Positions 8,612-17,267 of a stretch of DNA of 64,000 nucleotides are shown piece by piece. A model generated the notes under the pieces. The model was not told the DNA's origin and made no database searches. It saw only the letters and a list, made by a program, of their open reading frames with translations. The stretch is taken from NCBI RefSeq assembly GCF_004327335.1, contig NZ_QJUO01000024.1:1-64000 (forward strand). Reading direction: 5' to 3'. A program made the position numbers and the translations under genes. This stretch comes from Stutzerimonas kirkiae. Lineage in GTDB: Bacteria; Pseudomonadota; Gammaproteobacteria; Pseudomonadales; Pseudomonadaceae. The first letter of the stretch is position 1. Each line of letters begins with the position of its first letter.

Positions 8612-9422
8612 AACGCATGCCATCAGGCACGCACCACAGCGCTGCCTGAGCAGGCAGGAGAGCTTCATATCCTGACTGTCCGGGCAGCAGACAAGGCCGC
8701 AAGCCGCGCAGCGACCGGTTGAAGGCCCAGGCACCGCAGCCAACCGGGCAGAACTGCGATCAAGGGACGCTCACTATCTGCGCCAGATCGACCAACTCAC
8801 CGCTGCCATGTCGTCACTGCACGCCGCAGTGACGACACGGCGATCTGCAGCAACAATGCGGTCTGGCGCGGCATCGTATTATCGCTGCCGCACATGATGA
8901 TGCCCTGACACACTGGCCCTGCAATGACCTGCCGGTGGGTATGAACACCGGAACCCTGGCGCAGCTCCCATGCGCAGTCATTGCGCAGGCCGTACCCATC
9001 CGGCCCCCCCAAAGGCACCGGCTTCTGCAAGTGCCTGTCCGCAAGGATGAAGCCCACCCCAGGCGCGCCAGGCCCATTTGCGCGTCGCCCTGCAACAGGG
9101 GGAGCCGCGTTTCTCACTGAGCCATCCGGCGTCGTCCCATCCGTCGCAGCGTCCTGCTGCCTGCCTGTCCCATGCCCGCTGTCGTCATCAGTCGGGAGCG
9201 TTCCCTTATCCCATCCACAGGATGGTTTATCCATGCACTACGCACGATGACATGCCGCCCGGTCTTCCCACAGGAAGCAAGGTGGACGCCTCATGCCGAG
9301 GCAAGGGGTGCGCTGAGCACCCAGCCCTTCGCCCTTCGGGGATCTCGCGTGAGCGAGTTGGCAACAACACTAACCGATGCCCCTCTCAGCAAGACGCCAC
9401 ACCCGCTACACAGGAGACCGCC
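8612..9422. other. 810-base stretch without an intact gene inside the ICE remnant
   Basis: No convincing full gene is visible on either strand. One plus-strand frame (about 8690-8880) reads through EGPGTAANRAELRSRD and HYLRQIDQLTAAMSS, which looks like the helical tail of a decayed protein, but it has no start or upstream continuation. A perfect inverted repeat lies at 8809-8837 (TGTCGTCACTGC, 5-base loop, GCAGTGACGACA). The last 12 bases hold the ribosome binding site AGGAG at 9411-9415 for the next gene. Confidence 0.45.
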
Positions 9423-10283
9423 GTGGATGATTTGACCTGGACGCTGAAACAGTTGTGCCGGCGCAACCGTGACGGCAGCTTTGCCACGCAGGCCGACCGC
9501 CAACGCTCACTGACGCTGATGGCCCGCCAGTTGCGTGACGCCGGGTTCAACCAGATGCAGGCCCGTTCGCTCAAGGGCAAACACGTCGATGCGCTGCTCA
9601 ACCAGTGGCAGGCACAGGGGCTCTCGACCGGCACCCTGAAAAACCGCCTGAGTCACCTGCGCTGGTGGGCGGAGAAGATCGGCAAAGGGGGACTGCTGCC
9701 TGCCGACAACCGCCAGCTCGGCATTCCTGAGCGGCAGTACAGCAGCAACCAGAGCAAGGCACAGACACTGGACGAGCGCCCGGACGCCATCCGCGATCCG
9801 CACGTGCAGATGAGCCTGCGCCTGCAGGCCGCCTTCGGGTGCCGCCAAGAGTGCATCAAGTTCCAGCCTGCCTGGGCCGACCGGGGCGATCACATCGCGC
9901 TCAAAGGCTCATGGACAAAAGGCGGCAAGCCGCGCAGCGTCCCCATTACGACGCCGCAGCAACGGGCGGTGCTCGATGCGGCGCGGACACTGGCCAGGGC
10001 CGGTTCGCTGATCCCGGCGCACAAGTCCTATATCCAGCAGCAGCATGTGTATGACGGCCAGTGCAAGGCGGCTGGACTGAGCAACATGCATGGCCTGCGC
10101 CATCAGTACGCCCAGGCAAGATATGAGGCGCTGACCGGCTGGCAGGCGCCGGCTGCGGGCGGGCCGACCGCGGGTACGCTGACCCCGGCCCAGCGCCAGA
10201 TCGATGCACAGGCACGCCAGATCATCAGCCATGAACTGGGCCATGAACGGCCCCAGATCGTCTCGCTGTACGTGGGGCACTAG
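9423..10283 (+). CDS. integrase-domain protein (Integrase_1 type) of the ICE
   Basis: The GTG at 9423 is chosen because AGGAG sits 7 bases upstream and the protein sequence becomes family-like from VDDLTWTLKQLC onward; earlier in-frame codons look non-coding. The 286-residue protein has an N-terminal SAM-like DNA-binding region and a C-terminal tyrosine-recombinase-like fold, with an arginine in the RQECIKF segment, HGLRHQYA-ARY and ISHELGH..IVSLYVGH. This family is common inside Pseudomonas ICEs and is distinct from the P4-type integrase next to tRNA-Gly. Whether it is catalytically active or acts as an accessory recombinase is unknown. Confidence 0.75.
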   Translation: MDDLTWTLKQLCRRNRDGSFATQADRQRSLTLMARQLRDAGFNQMQARSLKGKHVDALLNQWQAQGLSTGTLKNRLSHLRWWAEKIGKGGLLPADNRQLGIPERQYSSNQSKAQTLDERPDAIRDPHVQMSLRLQAAFGCRQECIKFQPAWADRGDHIALKGSWTKGGKPRSVPITTPQQRAVLDAARTLARAGSLIPAHKSYIQQQHVYDGQCKAAGLSNMHGLRHQYAQARYEALTGWQAPAAGGPTAGTLTPAQRQIDAQARQIISHELGHERPQIVSLYVGH

Positions 10284-10301
10284 TCGCCGGGCAGTCGCTG
10301 G

Positions 10302-11099
10302 CTAGCCTCGTCGCATCCACAGTTCATACGCCAGGCCTGAGAGCATGAAGTAGGCTCCGCCAAGCAGCATGATCAGCAGCACAACGCCGCCGGCCCGTGC
10401 GGAAAGCCGGGTATACCGCGCCAAGGCAAACCAGACCGAAGACAGTGCACCGCTGGCCCGCTGATTCATCAAGGCGAGGTAATGCAGTGACCGAAGCGCC
10501 GCAGCAAGCGTTGCGCCAATCCCCATCACGACCCCGAAGAGCTGGGACAGTATCCAGATCCGATGCTCATTCTTCAGCACTTCAAAATAGTAATCGATGA
10601 TCCCGTACCGAAAAGCCGCCTCACGGGCGCCGGCAATAACTCCCGCTTGCGCAAGCTCGGTCAGGTAGATGGATGCGCCCACCGCGACCAAGGGTGTGAA
10701 GATGTACCAGCCCCATTCAGCGCTGTTGTACTGCCCCCGGATGGCAGAGGCCAAACCGGCCGCCAGGATAAACGCCGTGCAGGAAAACACCCCGCTCAGC
10801 CAATAGTGCAGGATATCACTGGCGTAACGGCTATACCCCCAGATGACAACGGCCACGACAATGAACAGAGCACCAAGGTAAGCCCATACGTCGTCCGAAG
10901 AAGAGGATGTTCCCCGGCTTTGATTTACCACGACCGTTTGCCTGAAGGTGATAACGGTCTGCTGCACTGTGACAGGTGCCGCAGGCGAAGGGGTGTTGTT
11001 GAACCCACCAAATAGCAGCCCCAATATGGCGCCAATAAGTGGGGATATAACAGCGCTTTGTACAAGCGGGTTATTTATCCAGGCAATAAACGCGTCCAA
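10302..11099 (-). CDS. unknown polytopic membrane protein (265 aa)
   Basis: The start is TTG at 11099 behind a strong AAGGAG with 7-base spacing; no in-frame ATG fits better. Six hydrophobic segments are visible, including SAVISPLIGAILGLLFGG, AYLGALFIVVAVVIWGY, one near residues 110-125, and GVVLLIMLLGGAYFMLSG near the C terminus, with a Ser/Thr/Gln-rich loop after the first. It is transcribed against the flanking ICE genes. I recognise no family and no catalytic motif. It is probably cargo of the element, inserted between the replication-side and transfer-side remnants. Confidence 0.7.
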   Translation of the reverse strand: MDAFIAWINNPLVQSAVISPLIGAILGLLFGGFNNTPSPAAPVTVQQTVITFRQTVVVNQSRGTSSSSDDVWAYLGALFIVVAVVIWGYSRYASDILHYWLSGVFSCTAFILAAGLASAIRGQYNSAEWGWYIFTPLVAVGASIYLTELAQAGVIAGAREAAFRYGIIDYYFEVLKNEHRIWILSQLFGVVMGIGATLAAALRSLHYLALMNQRASGALSSVWFALARYTRLSARAGGVVLLIMLLGGAYFMLSGLAYELWMRRG

Positions 11100-11422
11100 T
11101 CAATGCTCCTTTACATGCTCACATGGCTATACCGACCCGAAAGAAAAGCCGCCTGAAGAGCAACGCTGCCATTAAATGACAACTCACTCCGAAGACGGCT
11201 TGCTTATCGGGCCTGCTGCAATTCTCTGTATTTTTATACAGATTAAATCGCAAAGCGAGCATTACACCTTGAACTGCGCCACCATGCCATTGAGTTTCAC
11301 CGCAAGGCATGACAGATCCTGGGCGGCAATGCGGTGAGGGTGAATGCCGCATTGTTTGTCGAAGAACAATGCGGTTTGTCATGAACTGCCGGGTGTGTCC
11401 CTTTGCCCCCGGAGAAACTGTC

Positions 11423-11773
11423 ATGCCCTCACCGCTTTCACACATCAAACCTCAGCGGCCCGTGCGCCGTTTAGTCGTGCTCATGGCGTTGCTGCTGGCT
11501 GACGTATTCGTCCTGGCATTCGTCGTCACCTTCGCCGGCATTCTCCTGCTGGGCGGCATCGAGCACTGGCAGCAGTGGCTCGACGATCACGCCGGGCATT
11601 TCTTTGTCTGGCGCCTGTGCCTGTATGTCGCCGTCGCAGCCGCTTGGCCCTGGGTGCGTCGCCATCGTCTCGCACGCGATCCGCAGTCACGCCAGCAATT
11701 ACGCGTCATTGAGGTGCTCGGCGTACTCGGCATCGTTCTGTACGAAGCCAGCAACTGGCTGCGGATGTATTGA
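11423..11773 (+). CDS. small ICE membrane protein upstream of TraG-N
   Basis: ATG 11423 follows GGAG by 8 bases. The 116-residue product has two membrane segments (about residues 18-42 and 62-78) and a basic C-terminal region. In GI-type ICE transfer regions a small membrane protein of about this size precedes the TraG-N gene, and here it is 14 bases upstream of that gene. I infer it is a leftover of the mating-pair formation operon. It appears intact although the next gene is broken. Confidence 0.6.
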   Translation: MPSPLSHIKPQRPVRRLVVLMALLLADVFVLAFVVTFAGILLLGGIEHWQQWLDDHAGHFFVWRLCLYVAVAAAWPWVRRHRLARDPQSRQQLRVIEVLGVLGIVLYEASNWLRMY

Positions 11774-11787
11774 GCCGGGAGTCCCCC

Positions 11788-13307
11788 ATGACGCTGATGA
11801 CGACCGACTATCTGGAGTATTACCTGACGCTGGTCGCCTGGATCGTGCATAACGGCATCTGGGCCATCGTGGTGACCAGCGGGGTGATTGCACTGCCGTT
11901 CCTGGCCATCATCCTCGGCGAGTGGCTGAACGTGCGCACCGAGGGCGCAGACGAGGGCAACAAGGGCATCCTGTCGTCTCAGCGCATCGAGAACCGCATC
12001 TGGGTCGCCATCGTCGTGGTGATGTTCGCCTGTGTCCCGACCATCGATGTGGATCTGGCAACCATCAAGTTTGATACCAGTCGCTCGGCCCAGTGCCAGG
12101 TGAATGTGCCGCTGCCTGCCGATACCGGCTGGAGCCAGTCCTTCACCACCCTCAACAACCAGAGCGCCAAGGTGCCGGTGTGGTGGGCGTTCATGCATGG
12201 GCTGTCGCGGGCGGTGACGGGGGCTGCGGTCGCGGCCATTCCGTGCGGCACCGACCTGCGCCAGATGCGCATGGAGATCAATGCCACGCGCATCGCCGAT
12301 CCGGTGCTGGCTCAGGAAGTAGCGGACTTCACGCACGACTGCTACGGCCCGGCACGGGCCAAACTGTTCATGAGCCGCCCGGAACTGGATGCATCGCAAA
12401 TGCACGATGTCACCTGGATCGGGTCACAGTTTTTCCTGGGTCAGTCCGGCTACTACGATACCTACCGCGCCAAGACGCCACGCGAGGGCTGGGCCTACAA
12501 CAGTGACCGGGATGCCGGCTTGGCCCAGGTGCAGAGTGGTGCGGGCTAACCCACCTGTAATCAGTGGTGGAACGATGCCGGCAACGGCCTGCGCGCCCGC
12601 CTGCTGCAGCAGGTCGAGCCGGCCTGCTCAACCGCATCACCAGTTGGGCAGGCTTTCTGAGCCGCACCGAGGTGGATGATTCCGTGGTGCGGGCCATCGC
12701 AGCCCCGCGCCAGCAGAAAATGAACCTGGGCAGTATCTATGCCGATTACGGCGGACAGATCGACAAGACCCTGCCCAACATCGTTACCCGCGCCGCTGGT
12801 GATGTGGGGATGGCCGTGGGCAGCCTGGCCTTTTTCCCGGCGATGGATGTGGTGCGCCAGGCATTGCCGATGGTGATGTCGCTGCTGAAGATGGCGCTGA
12901 TCATCAGCACGCCGCTGCTGTTCACCCTGGCGACCTACGATATCCGCGCATTCGTCACGATCAGTTGCGTGTACTTCGCGCTGTACTTCGTCGATTTCTG
13001 GTTCGAGCTGGCCCGCTGGATCGACTCGACCATCCTCGACGCCCTGTATGGCTGGGGCATGGGGTTCAACCGGCCGCACATGAACTTCAACATCATGATG
13101 GGGCTGGACAACACCTTCGGCGACATGCTGCTGAATTTCGTCATGGGCACCATGTTCATTGTGCTGCCGACGTTTTGGGTCACAGCCTTGGGCTGGGTTG
13201 GCGTTCGTGCAGGCGGGGCGATGCAAGGGCTGAGCGACGGTACTGCCGGCGCAGGCAAGGCAGGAAGCAAGGGAGCCGAGACAATGAGCGGCGGAAAGCT
13301 TCGCTAA
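11788..13307 (+). pseudogene. broken TraG N-terminal-domain conjugation gene (stop plus frameshift)
   Basis: The start ATG 11788 follows GGGAG. The first 253 codons encode a TraG_N-type mating protein (TDYLEYYLTLVAWIVHNGIW, several membrane segments). The frame ends at TAA 12547-12549, but the same frame continues as PTCNQWWNDAGNGLRARLL, which I recall as normal sequence for this family, so TAA most likely replaced a tyrosine TAC. About 72 bases later, at 12620-12621, one base is missing: reading moves by one frame into LLNRITSWAGFLSRTEVDDS and stays open to 13307. The complete reading would be about 506 residues. The protein would be an inner-membrane component of the ICE type IV secretion system. 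Two independent lesions make it non-functional. Confidence 0.85.
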
Positions 13308-13313
13308 TACCGC

Positions 13314-13703
13314 TCAGTCATCGTCGTAACGAGGATCGTAAAAGCGATGATCCGGGGCATCGTTATACATATTTGGGTCATATCCCGGATTCTTCTTGTG
13401 ATCGGCCTGCTCCCCAATAGGCCAATCATCATCCTGATCGGCGCCTGTGTTGTCGGCCGCATGCGCCAACACTGCGACGGCCAGAAACACCAGAGCCAAC
13501 CAGAAAGCGAGATAGAGCAGCACCAGAACGGCGACGATCCTGAATGCCCAGGGCAGCATGCGGGCGACTTTTACCGGCACGCCATGCCCAGCCAGCCAGG
13601 CCACAAAACGGGCTTCCTGGCGCAAGAATGCCCGGTATCCGTTACCAAGCCACTAGCCCAGCTTCCAGGCGGTGCGCTGCTTCTGTGTGTCGTGCTGCTG
13701 CAT
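13314..13703 (-). pseudogene. DUF3742 ICE protein with an in-frame stop at codon 17
   Basis: The frame starts at ATG 13703 and reads MQQHDTQKQRTAWKLG, then TAG at 13655-13653, then WLGNGYRAFLRQEARFVAWL and on to a C-terminal YDPRYDDD. The gene would encode 129 residues with one central hydrophobic helix and an acidic tail, typical of DUF3742, which in these ICEs sits tail-to-tail with TraG-N as here. The TAG can be derived from CAG (Gln) by one transition. Re-initiation downstream (TTG 13625) would give a 103-residue protein, so residual function cannot be excluded. Confidence 0.8.
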
Positions 13704-13917
13704 GATGGATACCTCGCTGGCTCAGCAACCATGCCTTGGGCCTTTACTGCCTCCGCTCTCAAAGGGAAATGGCAAAGGGTCTCAAGGGTTGAGACAAGGG
13801 AAGAGGCTCAAGGGTCAAATGCCCTATCCGAAAAGGCCAAAAGGCTCAAAAACTGCTCTCCCGAGTGGAGCTTGTACAGCGGGTGCGCTCCCACACCGGG
13901 CCGGCTGTTTGCGGCCC

Positions 13918-14172
13918 TCAATAGTGATAACGGCAGGCAGCAATCAGCAGCGCCTCATCCGTCACCGAATACACAAACCGATGTTCGGCAGTGATCCGCC
14001 TCGACCAGAAGCCCGCCAGGTTGTGGCGAAGCGGCTCCGGCTTGCCCTTGCCCTCGAAAGGGGTGCGGCGGGTCTCCTTGATCAGCTCGTTGATCTTTTT
14101 GACCATACGCTTATCTGCGTCCTGCCAGTACAGATAATCGTCCCAGGCTTGCTCAGACCAGATCAGCTTCAC
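13918..14172 (-). CDS. yoeB: YoeB toxin, ribosome-dependent mRNA interferase
   Basis: The 84-residue protein has the same length as E. coli YoeB and keeps its landmarks: KLIWSE at the start, [25 protein letters not shown], and the C-terminal CRYHY. Glu46, Arg65, His83 and Tyr84, the residues I recall as catalytic, are all present. The toxin cleaves mRNA at the ribosome A site. Its ATG overlaps the yefM stop by four bases (ATGA), the usual coupling that makes toxin depend on antitoxin translation. It appears fully intact within an otherwise decaying element, consistent with addiction. Confidence 0.93.
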   Translation of the reverse strand: MKLIWSEQAWDDYLYWQDADKRMVKKINELIKETRRTPFEGKGKPEPLRHNLAGFWSRRITAEHRFVYSVTDEALLIAACRYHY

Positions 14173-14420
14173 TCGGCGATATCCCGCTCGACACCCTGAC
14201 CACGCGTGAGGCTGTCAATCGAGTCCATCAGGCGGCGAGCATTGGCCGGAGAGCGCAGCAGGTAAGCCGTTTCCTCCAGCGCGTTGTACTCCTCCAGCGA
14301 CATCAGCACGCACGCCTCGCCGTTCTGGCGGGTAATCAGGGTCGGGGCGCGATCCTCGACGGTCTGCACCATGGTGGCCGACAGGTTCTGCCGGGCTTCG
14401 GTATAGCTGATAGTGCGCAT
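14169..14420 (-). CDS. yefM: YefM antitoxin (Phd/YefM family)
   Basis: This 83-residue protein opens with [17 protein letters not shown], the Phd/YefM DNA-binding N terminus, and ends in the toxin-neutralising helical tail. It binds YoeB and represses its own operon, with YoeB as co-repressor. It lies directly upstream of and overlaps yoeB. Two TGTACA boxes precede the start codon at the position expected for its operator. Confidence 0.93.
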   Translation of the reverse strand: MRTISYTEARQNLSATMVQTVEDRAPTLITRQNGEACVLMSLEEYNALEETAYLLRSPANARRLMDSIDSLTRGQGVERDIAE

Positions 14421-14438
14421 GGCAACCTCTCTTTAATA

Positions 14439-14456
14439 TGTACAGTTCATTGTACA
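14439..14456 (-). promoter_or_regulatory. yefM-yoeB operator: two TGTACA boxes
   Basis: TGTACA occurs at 14439-14444 and again at 14451-14456, 12 bases centre to centre, 19-36 bases upstream of the yefM ATG. The E. coli yefM operator, as I recall it, has two palindromes with the same TGTACA core and the same 12-bp spacing, bound by YefM and YefM-YoeB. Confidence 0.8.
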
Positions 14457-14517
14457 TCACGCCAAAATCAATTACCAGATTTCCATGCCGCTGGCAAGCG
14501 ATCCCGAAGCCCCTGCA

Positions 14518-15888
14518 TCAGCCCACGATATGACGCGGCAGCGCCACCCCGTCCACCGACTGCGGTAAACGCCCCTGTGCCAGCAGGCGCAGATAGCTTT
14601 CGATCCCCGCCATGCTGTGCGGCGCCGCCTGCGGCAACACCGGCTGGGCGATTGGCTCGCCCCGCTCGCAGCTATCGAGGCGGTCGGCCCAGTCCTGCAT
14701 CATCATCCGGCGCTGCTCCACATAGTCCGCGTGGTTGTAGGCGGCTCGGATCTTGTTGGGGTCAGCGTGGGACAACTGCACCTCGATCCATTCCTTCGGG
14801 TAACCCAGCTCGTTGAGCGCTGTGGAAATCGTCGCCCGGATGCCGTGACCGGTCAGCCGGTCGGCATAGCCCATGCGATGCAGCGCGCCGTTAAGCGTGT
14901 TTTCGCTGATGCGTTCCTTGAGGCGGCTGCGATGCGACAGCAGGTAGTGCTGCGCAGGGCGACGGGCGTGCTCGTCGATCAGTACATGCACGATGTCGAT
15001 GGCCTGCCGGGGCAGAGGCACGATGTAGGGCGGAATGGTCTTGCCCTCGCGACGCAGCTTGACCTGCAACTGCTTGACGATGACCGGCGGGATGATCCAC
15101 AGCCCACGCTCCAGGTCGAACTGCTCAGGCACCGCCTGGCGCAGCTCGCCAGTACGGACGCCGGTCAGCAGCAACAGGCGCAAGCCCATCTTGGTCACTT
15201 CCTGGCCACCATAGCTACACAAGGTCTGCAGGAAGGTGGGCAACTCGTCCATGCGCAGGAACGGGTTGTGCGATACGGGAGGCTTGGGTGCGGCCACGAT
15301 ATCGAGGTCGCTGGCCGGGTTGTAGCGCAGGCCCTTTTCGACCATCGCATAGCGAAACAGCTGATTGAACCAGGTGCGCACCTTCTCGGCGGTGGTAAAC
15401 GCCTTGCGCCGCTCGATGCGACGCAGCACGTCCAGCAGGTGCGGGTTGTCGATATCGAAGATGGACAGCTTGCCCAGCCAGGGCAACACGTCCTTGTCGA
15501 AAATGCGGTCGATCTGCGACAGGGTGCTCTGACGGCCGGTTTTCAGGCTCAGCGCCTTGAAGTCGCGCCAGGCCTTGAAGACGGAAGCAAAGGTGTTCAG
15601 GGGTGCGGCCAGCTCTGCCGCCTTGACCTGCAGACGGTGAACACGCGGATCGACACCACGGGCAACCTGCGCCCGCAGGTCATCGCGCCGCTCGCGCGCA
15701 TCCTTGAGGGACATTTCCGGGTAACTGCCAACGGCAACGCGCTGCTGCTTGCCCATCCAGGTGAAGCGGAAGTGCCACTTCTTGGCCCCTCGACCGGTGA
15801 CGAACAGCACCAGGCCGTCTGCATCGTTGAGGGTGTAGTCTTTGCCGGTGGTCTTCGCCTGCCGGACTACTGCATCTGTTAACGCCAT
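14518..15888 (-). CDS. P4-type tyrosine integrase of the tRNA-Gly element
   Basis: The 456-residue protein has an N-terminal DUF4102-type arm-binding domain (MALTDAVVRQAKTTGKDYTLNDADGL...SYPEMSLKDARERRDD), a core-binding SAM-like domain, and a catalytic domain with TGVRTGELR, HGIRATISTALNELG and the final H...Y box (QLSHADPNKIRAAYNHADY). ATG 15888 follows AAGGAG by 8 bases. It faces away from the tRNA genes and its start lies 224 bases from the tRNA-Gly 3' end, the standard place for an integrase beside its attachment site. All expected catalytic residues appear present. Confidence 0.92.
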   Translation of the reverse strand: MALTDAVVRQAKTTGKDYTLNDADGLVLFVTGRGAKKWHFRFTWMGKQQRVAVGSYPEMSLKDARERRDDLRAQVARGVDPRVHRLQVKAAELAAPLNTFASVFKAWRDFKALSLKTGRQSTLSQIDRIFDKDVLPWLGKLSIFDIDNPHLLDVLRRIERRKAFTTAEKVRTWFNQLFRYAMVEKGLRYNPASDLDIVAAPKPPVSHNPFLRMDELPTFLQTLCSYGGQEVTKMGLRLLLLTGVRTGELRQAVPEQFDLERGLWIIPPVIVKQLQVKLRREGKTIPPYIVPLPRQAIDIVHVLIDEHARRPAQHYLLSHRSRLKERISENTLNGALHRMGYADRLTGHGIRATISTALNELGYPKEWIEVQLSHADPNKIRAAYNHADYVEQRRMMMQDWADRLDSCERGEPIAQPVLPQAAPHSMAGIESYLRLLAQGRLPQSVDGVALPRHIVG

Positions 15889-15974
15889 GGGTACATCTCC
15901 TTCAAGTTGAGGAGAGGTGTACCGTGCTCAGGGGCAGTGGCTCAGCAAACAATCCGCACCAGCAACCGCCCGGA

Positions 15975-15998
15975 TTTCATGTACTGTTTCATGTACTG
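15975..15998. repeat. tandem 12-bp repeat between integrase and tRNA-Gly
   Basis: TTTCATGTACTG occurs twice in direct tandem, without any mismatch, 87-110 bases upstream of the integrase start. Short direct repeats here are typical of integrase arm-type or excisionase (AlpA-like) sites; that role is inferred from position. Confidence 0.6.
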
Positions 15999-16111
15999 AT
16001 TGGGCGTGGTTGACAGTGGAACTGAGCAGCTTTCGCTAGACATTCCCCAGGGCCGAAACCCTGTTGAATCAAGAACCTACAGACTTTGGTGGACGTCTAT
16101 AGATGAAGAAT

Positions 16112-16187
<76 letters not shown>

Positions 16188-16217
16188 ATAACGACACATC
16201 TTTCCATTTCTGGAAAA

Positions 16218-16293
16218 TGGCGTCCCCTAGGGGACTCGAACCCCTGTTACCGCCGTGAAAGGGCGGTGTCCTAGGCCACTAGACGAAGGGGAC
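16218..16293 (-). tRNA. tRNA-Glu(TTC)
   Basis: On the minus strand the 76-base gene begins GTCCCCTTCGTCTAG, has anticodon TTC in the loop CCTTTCA, T arm GGTTCGAGTCC and an encoded CCA. A strong sigma-70 promoter lies about 75 bases upstream. Confidence 0.95.
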
Positions 16294-16365
16294 GCTGCCC
16301 GGAGAAACTGGCTTCTCCGCCCGTCAGCACAACCACCTGAAGGCTTCATGCTGCGAGTGGCGCGC

Positions 16366-16394
16366 ATTCTAGGGGGGCATCAGGATGCCGTCAA
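16366..16394 (-). promoter_or_regulatory. sigma-70 promoter of the tRNA-Glu/tRNA-Gly transcript
   Basis: On the minus strand TTGACG (16394-16389), 17 bases, then TAGAAT (16371-16366) gives a near-consensus promoter. Transcription would start near 16359, about 65 bases before mature tRNA-Glu. Confidence 0.75.
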
Positions 16395-16505
16395 GCGTCA
16401 TCATGATTTTTTTATCAACCACTCCCGGCTGCGCTCAGCGAGCTATCAGCTTGCCACTCAAGCCACTACACTTCCTGCAACACAGGCTATCGACGGTACA
16501 CTGCA

Positions 16506-17267
16506 GTGTCCACACTTCTCATTGCCGGCCTGGTGCTGGCCGCACTGTTCCTGCTGCTCCTGATTGGCTATGCCAGCCAACTCGTGGAAAAGCGCGGCCT
16601 CGAGAAAGCTCGGCTGCGGGCCGACCTCAAGGAGCGGGTGAAGCGCTGCTCCGAACTGAACGCGAACCTTCCCGGGCAATTGATGAGCCCTGCCCTCAAG
16701 CGCCTCCTGTACAAGATCGAATTGGGCGCCTGCCAGCGCCTGCAGGCACTGGAGAAAAGCCCGCCACAACTCACGGAGCGCATCCAGGCACTCGATGAAC
16801 TGCTCAGGCAGGGAGAAGAAGTGCCCGTGGAGAACCCGCCTGCCCACCTGTCCACGGAGCAGCATGCCAAGGCCGCCCGGGAAATGCTCGAGAACGTGCA
16901 TGCGCAGATCGTCCATGCGGCCAAGGATGGCGTCATCCCCCGCGATGCCGCCCGGCACTGGACCAAGGAAATAAAGAAGATGCTGGTTCTGCTCTACATC
17001 GACTACTTCAACGCCATGGGCACCATGGCCCTGCAGCAAGGGCAGTACCAGAAAGCGCGCCTGGCCTTCGAACGGGGCGTGCAGTACGTGCGCAAGCAAC
17101 CTGACGCGGCCCAGTACAGCGCCCAGCTTCGCCAGTTACAGGAAAGGATCGGCCTCGCCGACAGCCAGGTGCAGAAGCGGCAGCCCACCCAGACTGAAGA
17201 CAGTGAGCTGAGCGAGGGTATGAAAAGCTTCAGCGACGACGACTGGAAGAAGAAGAATATCTACTGA
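16506..17267 (+). CDS. membrane-anchored hypothetical protein with coiled coil (253 aa)
   Basis: The start is GTG 16506. The protein has one N-terminal membrane anchor (about residues 4-22) followed by a cytoplasmic, charged, largely helical domain with a TPR-like segment near residues 165-205 (DYFNAMGTMALQQGQYQKARLAFERG). It ends with a lysine-rich DDDWKKKNIY tail. I recognise it as the type of conserved hypothetical protein found in Pseudomonas but know no function. Its 3' end overlaps the stop of the convergent DUF815 gene by 7 bases. Confidence 0.75.
   Translation: MSTLLIAGLVLAALFLLLLIGYASQLVEKRGLEKARLRADLKERVKRCSELNANLPGQLMSPALKRLLYKIELGACQRLQALEKSPPQLTERIQALDELLRQGEEVPVENPPAHLSTEQHAKAAREMLENVHAQIVHAAKDGVIPRDAARHWTKEIKKMLVLLYIDYFNAMGTMALQQGQYQKARLAFERGVQYVRKQPDAAQYSAQLRQLQERIGLADSQVQKRQPTQTEDSELSEGMKSFSDDDWKKKNIY

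Noticed and set aside
8797-9234. Minus-strand open frame of 145 codons in the ICE gap
   Set aside because: It has no ribosome binding site, no recognisable motif and a shadow-like composition.
9078-9422. N-terminal extension of the integrase-domain protein to 401 residues
   Set aside because: The added residues are rich in Cys, His and Pro without pattern, and GTG 9423 has a proper ribosome binding site.
13750-13850. CAAGGG/CAAAGGG-rich stretch as an iteron or oriT
   Set aside because: The units are irregularly spaced and no relaxase or replication gene lies next to it.
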